Positions 41,766 to 51,101 of a stretch of 64,000 nucleotides of DNA are shown piece by piece (the first letter of the stretch is position 1; each line of letters begins with the position of its first letter). The DNA is from Chlorella sorokiniana (taxonomy: Eukaryota > Chlorophyta > Trebouxiophyceae > Chlorellales > Chlorellaceae): assembly GCA_025917655.1 (NCBI GenBank), contig CP084612.1, forward strand, positions 558,001 through 622,000, in the 5' to 3' direction. The translations under genes were made by a program, and so were the position numbers. The notes under the pieces were generated by a model. That model was given only the letters and a program-made list of their open reading frames with translations, ran no database searches and had not been told where the DNA came from.

Positions 41766-42438
41766 GATATCGCCCAAGCCGTGGGAGCGCTGGCCCGCTA
41801 CATGTCCAAGCCCACCACCTCCCACTGGACTGCAGCCAAGCATGTGCTGCGCTACCTCGCTGGTACCCCTGACTACGGCATCATCTTCAGCCCGTCCAAC
41901 GCTACCCTCGACGCCTACTGCGACGCCAACCATGCTGGCGACATCGGGTCTGGTGCAGGATGCCAGGTACATGAGGGAGCCGATGAGTGTGGAGTAGGGG
42001 TGCTCTGAGATGTCCAGTGGGTCTCCGTCGGCGGTGAGCTTGAAGGCGATGCTTGAGGGTGTGTCGAAAGGCTTGGACTTGTCCATGCTGAACTTGGACA
42101 GCAGGTCGGTGGTGTGACGGGTCTGGGTCAGCTTGATGGTCTTGGCGGCACGGTCTCGCATGATGTCGATGCCCAGGAAGAAGGAGGCTGGGCCCAGGTC
42201 GCGGGTGTCGAAGGCGGTGGCGATCTGGTCCTTGATGGAGGTCAGCATGGATGTGTTGATATCGCCCAAGCCGTGGGAGCGCTGGCCCGCTACATGTCCA
42301 AGCCCACCACCTCCCACTGGACTGCAGCCAAGCATGTGCTGCGCTACCTCGCTGGTACCCCTGACTACGGCATCATCTTCAGCCCGTCCAACGCTACCCT
42401 CGACGCCTACTGCGACGCCAACCATGCTGGCGACATCG
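41766..42438. repeat. Direct repeat of about 180 bp around an inverted CopA block
   Basis: 41766-41945 and 42259-42438 are the same stretch of RNase H sequence in the same orientation. Between them, 41946-42257 is an upstream RT piece turned around, equivalent to the minus-strand sequence at about 28115-28430. This looks like template switching between copies or a local assembly error. Confidence 0.8.
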
Positions 42439-42886
42439 ACACCCGCCGCTCCACCACCGGCTACGTCTTCACCTTCAAGAACGGCGCCATCACCTGGAGC
42501 TCACGCCTGCAACCCACCGTCGCCGCATCTACTACAGAAGCTGAGTACATGGCAGCCGCCTCCGCCGTCAAGGAAGCACTGTGGCTGCGCAAGCTCTTCG
42601 CTGACCTGGACCTGCACATCGCCTGCATCGACATCAAGTCAGACAGCCAATCAGCCATTCACATGCTGAAGAATCCAGTCATCTCCCTTCGCTCCAAGCA
42701 CATCGACATCATCCACCACTTTGCACGCGAGCGCGTCATCCGTGGCGAAGTCAACTTCAGCTACATCCCCACCGATGCCATGGTTGCTGACATCCTGACC
42801 AAGCCCGTGCCCACCAACAAGTTCAAGTACTGCCGCGCAGCTATGGGCATCGCCTGAGTGCAGCGGCTGTGCAGCCTGCGTGGGAG

Positions 42887-43239
42887 TGTTGAGATGTGGC
42901 TGAGCCACATGTCCAGCCTGCACACCCGCAGCACATCTCCCCAGCTGCCACGTGGCAGACGCTGCTGACGTGGACACCCTTTCGTCATGCATGAGCCCAA
43001 CTTAGCTAATACGCTCAGACACCCTTCGATTATGCTTTCCCACTTTATTCTAAGTTGATTGACCCCAATGCCATGCATTTCTGTGCACCTGAGCCCCGCC
43101 GTCATGCCACTACCACAAACACTACCCCGCATATGCCGGAATAATGCCAATAGTAGCATTGTGCTGCTCCAGCCTATTTAGCGCCATTCTGCGCCCTCTT
43201 TCAAACTCTTGCGCTCTTTGTAACTACCTCCATCCAACA
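42887..43239 (+). repeat. CopA 3' LTR, complete
   Basis: 353 bp, TGTTGAG to CATCCAACA. It shares its variant (CCCAACTTAGCTAATACGC) with the truncated LTR at 27303-27487, while the LTRs at 32557 and 35384 share another. Confidence 0.9.
42945..42973 (+). promoter_or_regulatory. G-box palindrome and ACGT element in the CopA LTR
   Basis: CTGCCACGTGGCAG (42945-42958) is a perfect 14-bp palindrome around a CACGTG G-box. TGACGTGG follows at 42966-42973. Both are classic bZIP/bHLH sites in plants. Use in this alga is inferred. Confidence 0.5.
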
Positions 43240-43770
43240 CTTGCTGCCCGTATGAAGCGTGAGCTGCGGCGAACAAAAGGGGCTTTGGCTGTCAAGCTTG
43301 CCAATGCGGACATGGCAGCTTTCTGGCGGAAAGTTTGGAGGCCGTTGGGCCGCATAGGTCACCCGACCACACCTGCCATTACGCCTTGCCAGTGGTACGA
43401 CTACTTTAAGGGGTTGTTGGCACAACCCCTTGCCCCTTTGCCTTCCGATGAGAGCTCTGGCCACACTCAACCCTTACCCGCAAACCACCCGCCTTTTCTG
43501 ACTTTTTCACAGTTTTGCCTTGCTTTGCATCCTTGTCATCATGCTTTGCGTGCGTGCTTGCTTGCCATCCCGTGTGCTTGCTGCATCTTGCATCTTCACC
43601 TCGGCGCGATGGGGGTGCGCGGGCCCGGGCTTTGACTCCCGCGCGCTGCTGGCCTGATGAGTTCCCGGTTTCGAGGGCCAGCCCGTTCCTGTCTGTTGGC
43701 TCCGGCTGCAGCAGGATGGGCCCGTTTGTGTCAGAGTTGCATGGGCCCTATGCCCCGTCTGCGAGGGACA
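43240..43770 (+). mobile_element. LINE fragment 4
   Basis: Begins flush with the end of the CopA LTR. It codes for a piece of LINE ORF2 (LAARMKRELRRTKGALAVKL, ITPCQWYDYFKGLL) joined by deletion to the LINE 3' UTR also seen at 36120-36400. It is cut by the TRIM array before the terminal hairpin. Confidence 0.65.
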
Positions 43771-44384
43771 CCGGAGGTTAATTAGTATGTGCCCATTTGT
43801 GGTGCCATATAGGGACGTTGATCGTATTTCAACACTCCCCCGAGCAACGTTCCGTATGCTCGCTTCGTACCTAACCACGATCGTGAAGGCAGGGCTGCTC
43901 CCCCGCTTCCGAGTGGAGAAACGTTTTACAGGCCGGAAACCTGGATGTCCCGTGATGGGAATCGAACCCACAATCTGTGGGTGTATGTGACAGCGCGCCC
44001 ATCTAGCGCATTGGGGCCCATAACCTGTTAAAAGCGCCAACCCGGAGGTTAATTAGTATGTGCCCATTTGTGGTGCCATATAGGGACGTTGATCGTATTT
44101 CAACACTCTCCCCGAGCAACGTTCCGTATGCTCGCTTCGTACCTAACCACGATCGTGAAGGCAGGGCTGCTCCCCCGCTTCCGAGTGGAGAAACGTTTTA
44201 CAGGCCGGAAACCTGGATGTCCCGTGATGGGAATCGAACCCACAATCTGTGGGTGTATGTGACAGCGCGCCCATCTAGCGCATTGGGGCCCATAACCTGT
44301 TAAAAGCGCCAACCCGGAGGTTAATTAGTATGTGCCCATTTGTGGTGCCATATAGGGACGTTGGGACGTTGATCGTATTTCAAC
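43771..44384 (-). mobile_element. TRIM tandem array: LTR-interior-LTR-interior-LTR
   Basis: Partial LTR (43771-43834), interior 43835-44025, complete LTR 44026-44105, interior 44106-44297, LTR 44298-44384 with a short internal duplication of GGGACGTT. Units share LTRs, the usual product of unequal recombination between tandem LTR elements. Both interiors keep the primer site and the tRNA-like boxes. Confidence 0.88.
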
Positions 44385-44700
44385 CGGGGTCGCCGCGCGC
44401 CGGGCCGGGGCTCAAACTCGTCCGCTGTGGGCGTCGTCTCCAGCCAACGACAGACGGTAGCAATGGTGCACAAAGGCGGCCACCGCCACCGGATCTGCGC
44501 AAGGAACCGTGCCAAGGTCCCCGCCCCGCCAACGGACCGGGCGGACCCCGACCGACCCCAAAAAGGAACTCACTGTAATCGGCTCGCGGGCGGGCATACT
44601 TTGGGCGAGTCAAACACCATGTGATGCTCGTCCTCCACGGCACCCAACGGGCGGTGGGGGCAAATCTGGCTGGGCCTGTCCAACCCCTCACTTTATTATA
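44385..44700 (-). mobile_element. LINE fragment 5, minus strand
   Basis: Minus-strand relative of 35737-36010: ITWCLTRPKYARPRADYSEF followed by a similar Gly/Arg-rich stretch, clearly diverged and with several frame changes. GWTGPA near its upstream end matches a short stretch at about 36880. Confidence 0.6.
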
Positions 44701-45133
44701 TATTGTCTCCCTTTTGCGGCCCCGTGGCAATGAACCCCGCTCTCCTCCCCCTTGTTTGTGTGGTGTTTCTTTCTGGGTCGTATGCCACACCAGGCCTGTC
44801 GTCGCTATTTTGATGTGCACGGATGTAACAAGCAGTCGCAACATGGGAAGGCACGCGTGGTGGCAAGGACAAGCACGCGTCAAGCAAGACGAACAGGCCG
44901 CTAGAAGGCGAGATTAAAGCAGAAACGGTCATGAATAGCCCGGATCTTTGCTGTGTAGATGGTAGGGGAAGTTTTAAGAGTGAGCACCAAAGGAAGGAGG
45001 TGGGAAAACATAGGGGCGAAGGACGATCCGAGCAGACCATCCCAGCCCTTCCACTGCCCGTGGCAGGCGAGCTAGGCCCGCGTGGCGCAAGGGCACACGC
45101 ACCACCGCCTCAATCATGTTTAAGACAGGCACA
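44701..45133. other. No feature recognised
   Basis: No convincing coding region or repeat. It separates the retroelement nest from the unknown frame at 45134-45754. Confidence 0.4.
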
Positions 45134-45754
45134 TCAATACCCGGCGCGGACCCACCAGCAAGCACACACCGCCCGCTCATTAACAACAGTAACATTGCTG
45201 GCCGCGTCGTAGCCAAAAACCGCCGGGATGGCCTCCGTGGTGCCACGGCGGACATACGCGGGGGGCAGGTCCCGCAGCTCCACAACCCAAAACCAGTGGT
45301 CCGCTGGGAGGTGCTCAAGGATTGGCCTGACGGGGATGCCCACCGCAACATCATCCACCTGGACAAGTAAGGCATTGCGTCGCAGAAGAGCTGCAAATTG
45401 CTGATCCGCTTTCTTTGCCACGGCGTGGCACCGTTTGCACGCGGGCCAACTGCTGCCAGCCGCGGTGAGACGGCTCTGCAGGAAGGCCAAAAATGAAGTC
45501 ACGATTCTGCACATAAGCCTGGCTGACAATCTGCGACGCAAAGGCAGCGGAAGCCTCCTCGCGAGGTCACCAGCGGCGTGGCGGGCCACCGCCTCGGCCA
45601 CATCCAGCTCCAGATACATGCAGCCAGCTGGCTGAAACCGGCTGACGCCAAGATAAGCGGCGCCCGAGCGCCATACACTGTCAACTGCTTGCTGCAACGC
45701 GACCTGTCTTGGCGACGGCCATGGCGGCGGCGGTGGAGGCTGAGGCGCCGCCAT
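45134..45754 (-). CDS. Hypothetical protein, 206 codons
   Basis: Open frame starting MAAPQPPPPPPWPSPRQVAL, with an Ala/Arg-rich helical middle (DVAEAVARHAAGDLARRLPL), a CX2C pair (CKRCHAV) and a C-terminal part with a protein-like mix of residues (VQVDDVAVGIPVRPILEHL, FWVVELRDLPPAYVRRGTTE). I do not recognise it. It has no signal peptide or membrane helix. The balanced C-terminal half argues against chance, but the frame could belong to a spliced gene or be a remnant from the neighbouring repeats. Confidence 0.4.
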   Translation of the reverse strand: MAAPQPPPPPPWPSPRQVALQQAVDSVWRSGAAYLGVSRFQPAGCMYLELDVAEAVARHAAGDLARRLPLPLRRRLSARLMCRIVTSFLAFLQSRLTAAGSSWPACKRCHAVAKKADQQFAALLRRNALLVQVDDVAVGIPVRPILEHLPADHWFWVVELRDLPPAYVRRGTTEAIPAVFGYDAASNVTVVNERAVCACWWVRAGY

Positions 45755-46368
45755 GGGTGCTGGTGCCGCGCTAATCTGACAGTAGAAAGCACGCTAAATG
45801 CCGTTTCGCACGTGCAGCTGAAGGCGGCAGACGCCAACAAAACTAAAGTCCCAAAACAACCGCCACGAGCGAGGCTTCCGTCGAATCCTGCTGCAGGCGC
45901 ATTCACGCTAAAGATAATAGAGACCGAACACGGTAACAAAGCGGAACAAGGTTCCGGTGAGGCGGGTTTGGGAACTCCAGGTGGGCTGCAGTAAGTAAAC
46001 ACCAATAACAGCAATGATAACAACAACAACAACTTGGTGACGCGCGCCTCAGCCGACATCACAAGAGCGGGGCCCTAGCGGGGTGCTTTATGGCATGCTG
46101 CGGCAGGCGCCACGTTGCATGCCTCAAGCTTGAGCTCAAGAGGCAGTCTGAAAAACATTCTCCCCACTCCCTTGCAAGACTTGCGGCGCCCAACCCTCGC
46201 ATACGTATGTGAGGTAATTTTGAGGGTGCGTTTCCTGCATCCTTACCGCCCTGCCAAGAGACACCACCGCCGCTTGCTGTAGACCGCAACTGCTCGCGGT
46301 GCACCTCGCCTGCGCTGGCGCACCTCAATCGAAAAAGTGCTCTGCCCAATTCACATGGTTAGCGTCGA
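45755..46368. other. Spacer downstream of symplekin
   Basis: No gene seen. A CAA-rich microsatellite lies at about 46000-46035. The side next to 46368 should hold the symplekin 3' UTR. Confidence 0.4.
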
Positions 46369-49300
46369 TCAATTTTGTGGTTGTAGTTGTTCAAGCACTT
46401 CTAATGTGGTGCTGGGAATGGCATTCGAGCCCTCCCTTGCATACACAAGCAGTTGTTGCTTTATGCTATCCGGCAATGCTTTGATCGCTGTGTCAAGCAC
46501 ATCTGCAGGCAGGCTGACCAGCGCCTGGAAGGAGTCAGGAACTGTCTGTTGTGCGCACATGATCCAGCCTTTCCACTGAGTGCCATCCTTCCATACTTGC
46601 TTCGACGCTAGCTGCGAGAAGCGAAGCGATGTCAACGGTCAGGTAACAACATTGCAGAGGTGGCAGTGCACAAACACGCTCACCCAGCCACCTGACCCAT
46701 CCCATACAACAACAACAATACAAAGAACGAAAAAACAAGCCACGTGAGCTTCCAAAGGACCCCTACCTGTCGCAGGATGCCTACCACAAAGCCACGAAGC
46801 TGCGGTGCAGCCGCCACAGTCTGGATAACGGTGCGCATGAACAGTTGCGGAAGGGGCACCCGCGTCATCAGCTGGTTGATGCAGGCCGCCAATGCCTCTG
46901 GTGGAAAGAGTGCAGGGCTGGAGATGCAGACGGTGACGGCCTGCATCGTCCTGCGCATCAGGCCAGCGTCCTTGCTGTGGTCGAGAGTGTGCAGCGACGT
47001 AAGCAGCTCGGTCGAACTCACGACCGGTGTCCCAGCCTGAGCAGCTGCTGTCTGGCTTTCAGCATGTACAGGAGGGGCCACCATGGGGGTCACCAGCCGC
47101 TGCAGAGCTGCAGCAAGCTGTTCTGGCTGCAAGGTGAGAAGCGCCGGCAGCACGCGCAAAGCCGACGCACGATCCAGGCCGCGTAGCGCAGGAACCAGCA
47201 CCCGCGCATCCTTGCAGCGATCGTAGAGCTGAAGGCAAGCTGTAACCATCAGCTGCGGCGGCATGACTGCCTCGGTGAGGACGTGCAGCATCTGCAGCAC
47301 CAACGGCAGGCTGCCGGCAGGCGGATCCTGAATCACCGACAGCAAGGATGGAGCGCTTGCTCCAAGCGTCTTGGCCAGGCCACCAGCATTCCGTTGGATG
47401 GCTGCACGGCCACCCGCTACGCACAGCAGGCGGGGGACACCAGCAGAGGGGCCATTCAGCGGCAGATCATCTGCTTGCAGGTCATGGCAGCGGATGATGG
47501 CAAGCGAAGGGCAGGGGCTGCAGCTTTACCTGAAGTCTGGCCGTACACCTCGAACAGGCGGCGTAAAAGCGAGTGCTTCTTGGTGCACAGCGCACAGTAC
47601 AGGGCGCATAGCTGTGCTGCCTCCACATCGCTGGGCCCATCCGTTTCCGACGGAGGCTCTCCTTCAGCTTCTGTAGCCGCCGCGTGCTCAGCTTGTTGCT
47701 GCAGTTCTGATGGCTGTAGCTGCTGGGGTTGGCTGGATTGTAGAGTGGCATCCTGCTTCTGCTGCTCATGCTGCTCCGAGTCGTGTTGCAGCCGCTGACC
47801 GTCACTGCTCTCATGTGCCGATGCTGCTGTAAACGCTTCCTCGGCTGCCTCTATCTTTGTCTCTGTTGCTCCTCCGGCTGGTGCCTGGCCTCGCAGTGCT
47901 GCTTCCGCTGGCATTGCAGGGAGCAATGCATCTAGCCGCTGCCTTGCTGTGTGCTCGATCTGTTGCGCCATGCCAGCCTCCGGGAAGAGGCGGTTGGCCA
48001 CCAGGCGAACAGCTTTGCTGCGAGTGTCGGACGCAGCTGCACAGCAGGAGTCCAGCACCAGCTGCAGCAGCGGGGTGCGGCTGGGCGGCCGCATGAGGAT
48101 GACGTCCCGCGCTGCCAACAGCCCCAGCGTGCACCAGTCGCCGCCCGACCCACGGCCCGCTGCAGGAAGTCTTGCACGGCGGGCATGGGGAGCGAAGGGG
48201 CTTCCAGCAGCACCCTGCACCACGCATCAGGACGACATAGCTCAGGATCGCAGACAAATGCGATGCAAGACTGTTCCAGGGCAACCAGAGGAAAAACAGC
48301 CTGGTGCCTCACCTTACAATGAGCCTGCTGGGAGGCAGCTGAGAGCTGAGTCCATCCAGGAGGTGCAGCAGCGTGCGCTCGTACAGCGAGCCCGTGTCAG
48401 CGCCGGGCGAGGCACGAGCTGCGCCCTGGCCGCCAGTTGCCACGTGGCTGCCGCCCGGCCCTGCTCCACCTTTCCCGTCTGTGGCGGCGTCGGCACTGGC
48501 GGGCTGACAGTCCCGCGCAAACAGGACGTCCAGCCATGTCAGCGCCACCTCCAGCTCAGGGGACGCGCCGCTGCCGCTGGCGGTGTCCGCAGCGGTGCCG
48601 CCGCTGCTGCCCAGTATGGTCTGCAGCAGCATGCCAACACAACAACGCTCGATCAACAAGGCACCGAAAACCCAACAACACACAGCTGGGGTGACCTCAC
48701 CTGCACCACTTGCTGCATGACGGCGCAAGCCACCGTAGCATCCGCGGCTGCGGCCAGCTTGGCAGCCAGGATGCAGCGCAGCGCCTGCCGGCTGGTCTTG
48801 TGGGTGCGCAGGATGCGGAGGAGGGCCCCCAGGCAAAGCTGCTGCTGCTGCTGCTCAGTGAGAGGGAGGGGGCCCAGGCTGAAGGAGGCTGGAGCGGGCA
48901 CAGAGGCCTTGGCCACAGCAGCAGGCGTGCCTCCCTGCACCGGGCCTGGTGGGGCCTGCTGCTGCTGCATTTCTTGCTGCTCTGCGGGCGGCTGCGGCGG
49001 TGGTGGGGGCAGCAGTTGTGGCTGCTCAGACGCTGCTGCCTGCTGCTGAGTGGGGCCCTGACCCTCTGCCGGCATGGGCTCCTGCACCGCCTGCTCATGG
49101 CTGGCAGGGGGCCCAGCAGCAGGTAGCTGCAGGGGCGCCTGCGCCGTCACCAGGTCGAGCAGCGTCTCCACCCAGGCCGGCAGCGGGGCGCCCTCTGGCG
49201 GCAGCGCGTGCCGGGGTGGCAGCGCCGCCATGCACTCCAGCACCACATCCGCCAGCACGCCCGGCTGCAGGCTGCCCACCACGCCCGCCAACATGGCCGC

Positions 49301-50898
49301 GTCTTGTGCCGCCACCAGCGCACGCACCACCGTCAGCACCTTGTGCAGCTGCTCGTGTGGCGTGGCTGGCACGGGCTCGGCCTGCGTGGCCGCACCCGGG
49401 GCTGGCAGCGGTGGCAGGGGCGCAGCCTGGCCCTGCAGCCCAGGCTGTTGGGGCGCAGGGTGCTCCAGCCGCGGCCGTTTGGCGGGACCGTCGTCGATGT
49501 GCATGGCACGCTTGCCTGCCCTGCTGCAAAAGCAAGCACCAACAGCGGTGAGCACAGGTCAGCGGCCAGCCTGCTGGTGGGGACCCCTCCCAGCCCACCT
49601 GTCTGCAGGGTCGAGCGCATGCTGGGCACCCATCGCCTCCATCGCAGCCGCCACCTTCTTCTTCCAGGGCTGCACGGAAGGGTGGCTGCTGCGCGCCAGT
49701 GCTGCCAGCCCCGAGCTGAGCGCTTGTGCCAGGCTGCTGGTGGGTGCGCCGTCGCCGCCCGACTGCTTCGCCAGCGCCAGCAGCGAGGGCATCAGGCGGC
49801 CCACAAACTGGGGGCGCTGCTGCGCAATGCCCGTGCCAGCCCTGACAGCGGCAACCGCCAGGGTGCCAGCCAAGCCGCTCTGCTTCAGCAGCGCCACAAG
49901 CTGCGCCAACGCAGCCTCGGCGTCGCGCGCCAGCGCAGCCCTGCTCAGCACCACGTTGGCCGAGGGCAGCTGCATCGCAGCTTCTGACACCCCTGCCACT
50001 GCCGGCACCCGCTCCGCAGTCAGCAGGAGCACCGCCTGCTCCAAAACTTGACTGCACCAGTGCGCACGCCGTCGTTGCCGGGCGCGACGGCCAGGGCCTC
50101 CACCGCGCTGCGCAGCGCCTGTGCTCCCTGCCACAGCCCCCGCAGCGCAGCAGCTTCCTGGGCATCGCTGCTGGCACCCCGCACTGCAACCAGAGTGTAG
50201 GCTGTGCGGAAGAGGGCATAGCACGACTGCAGAGCGCGCTTGGCCGTGCCCGCAGCCTCATCGCGAAGCAGCTGGCACGTGCACGCCAGGCTGTGCTGCA
50301 GGACGCCAGGGGTGGGGCTGGCCTTTGCTGCAGCGTCGATGAACTCCGCCAGGAAGCGCTTGACGGCCGGGGCTGGGTCGACCTGCAGGTGCGCATCGCA
50401 GCAGGTGAGCATGGACCCGGGGGGTGGGGGCGGGGCGGGCGGGCGTGGGAGTGAGGCCTCCAGCTCGAGCATGCCATGTCCGGCCCACGTGCCTGCAGCT
50501 CCACCACGTCGGCTATGAAGTCCGGCAGCAGGGCAGGCTCCTTGCGCACCACCAGCTCCATCAAGCTCCGCAGATGATCCACCTGCCCAAACGAGGATAG
50601 AAAGGTGTTCGCTGGAGCAGGGCGCTGGACCGACAGCAACGAGCAGGCGGCAGCAGCAACAACAGTAGTGCTGTGTCATCTGATCGCGTCACCGCACTGT
50701 CCCATTCACTGCTGAATCCCTGGGGAAGTTTGAGGCAACAGAACGGGCAGCAGCAGCGCAGAGTGACTTGAGCGAACGAAGGACCCAGCGTTAACTATGT
50801 TGCGATCCTCTTTCAAGATTTCCGGGCACCTTGCTGCTGCCATCGCCCGCCAGCTTGGCCGCGTTGAGCAGCTCGATGGCCTGCTCTTGTGTCGTCAT
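46369..50898 (-). CDS. SYMPK: Symplekin/Pta1, scaffold of the mRNA 3'-end processing complex
   Basis: Symplekin holds together CPSF and CstF in the nucleus and promotes cleavage and polyadenylation. The start at 50898 gives MTTQEQAIELLNAAKLAGDG; the next exons give HEAT-type helices (HLRSLMELVVRKEPALLPDF, VKRFLAEFIDAAAK). A long Gln/Pro/Ala-rich middle follows (about 48.6-49.5 kb). The C-terminal domain is diagnostic: ELLTSLHTLDHSKDAGLMRR, PLPQLFMRTVIQTVA, LRGFVVGILRQ and VWKDGTQWKGWIMCAQQTVP, with the stop at 46369. Symplekin and SEC6 start codons are only about 200 bp apart. Exon limits in the middle are uncertain. Confidence 0.88.
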
Positions 50899-51101
50899 CG
50901 CTGCCAGCAGCAGTTGAAGCTACCCTGACGTTTCCATCTCGTTGGGATGACTTTGAGAAGCGCTTGGAAGGGCTGCAAGCCTCAACAGGACAGCGTGTAT
51001 TTGTTGTAGTGCCAGCGCGCAGAGCTTGAGGCTCTGCATCGCTCCGAGTTATCGCTTATGGTCAGGATCGGCATGAAGATGGTCAGGAGAACCAGAGCGG
51101 A
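50899..51101. promoter_or_regulatory. Short bidirectional promoter: symplekin and SEC6
   Basis: Only 203 bp separate the two divergent start codons, so promoters and 5' UTRs must share this space. No TATA box is obvious. Co-regulation is inferred from spacing alone. Confidence 0.5.

Larger units (their letters stand above)
40908..43239 (+). mobile_element. CopA reverse transcriptase, RNase H and 3' LTR, plus orientation
   Basis: Joined head to tail to the truncated CopB element within the RT region. It holds RT (WVYKEKRDANG, YVDDILVI), RNase H (YCDANHAGD, TEAEYMAA) and a complete 353-bp LTR at 42887-43239. An inverted block of about 310 bp (41946-42257) sits inside, flanked by a direct repeat. 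Chimeric and incomplete; high similarity to the copy at 27.5-30.4 kb marks it as young. Confidence 0.9.
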
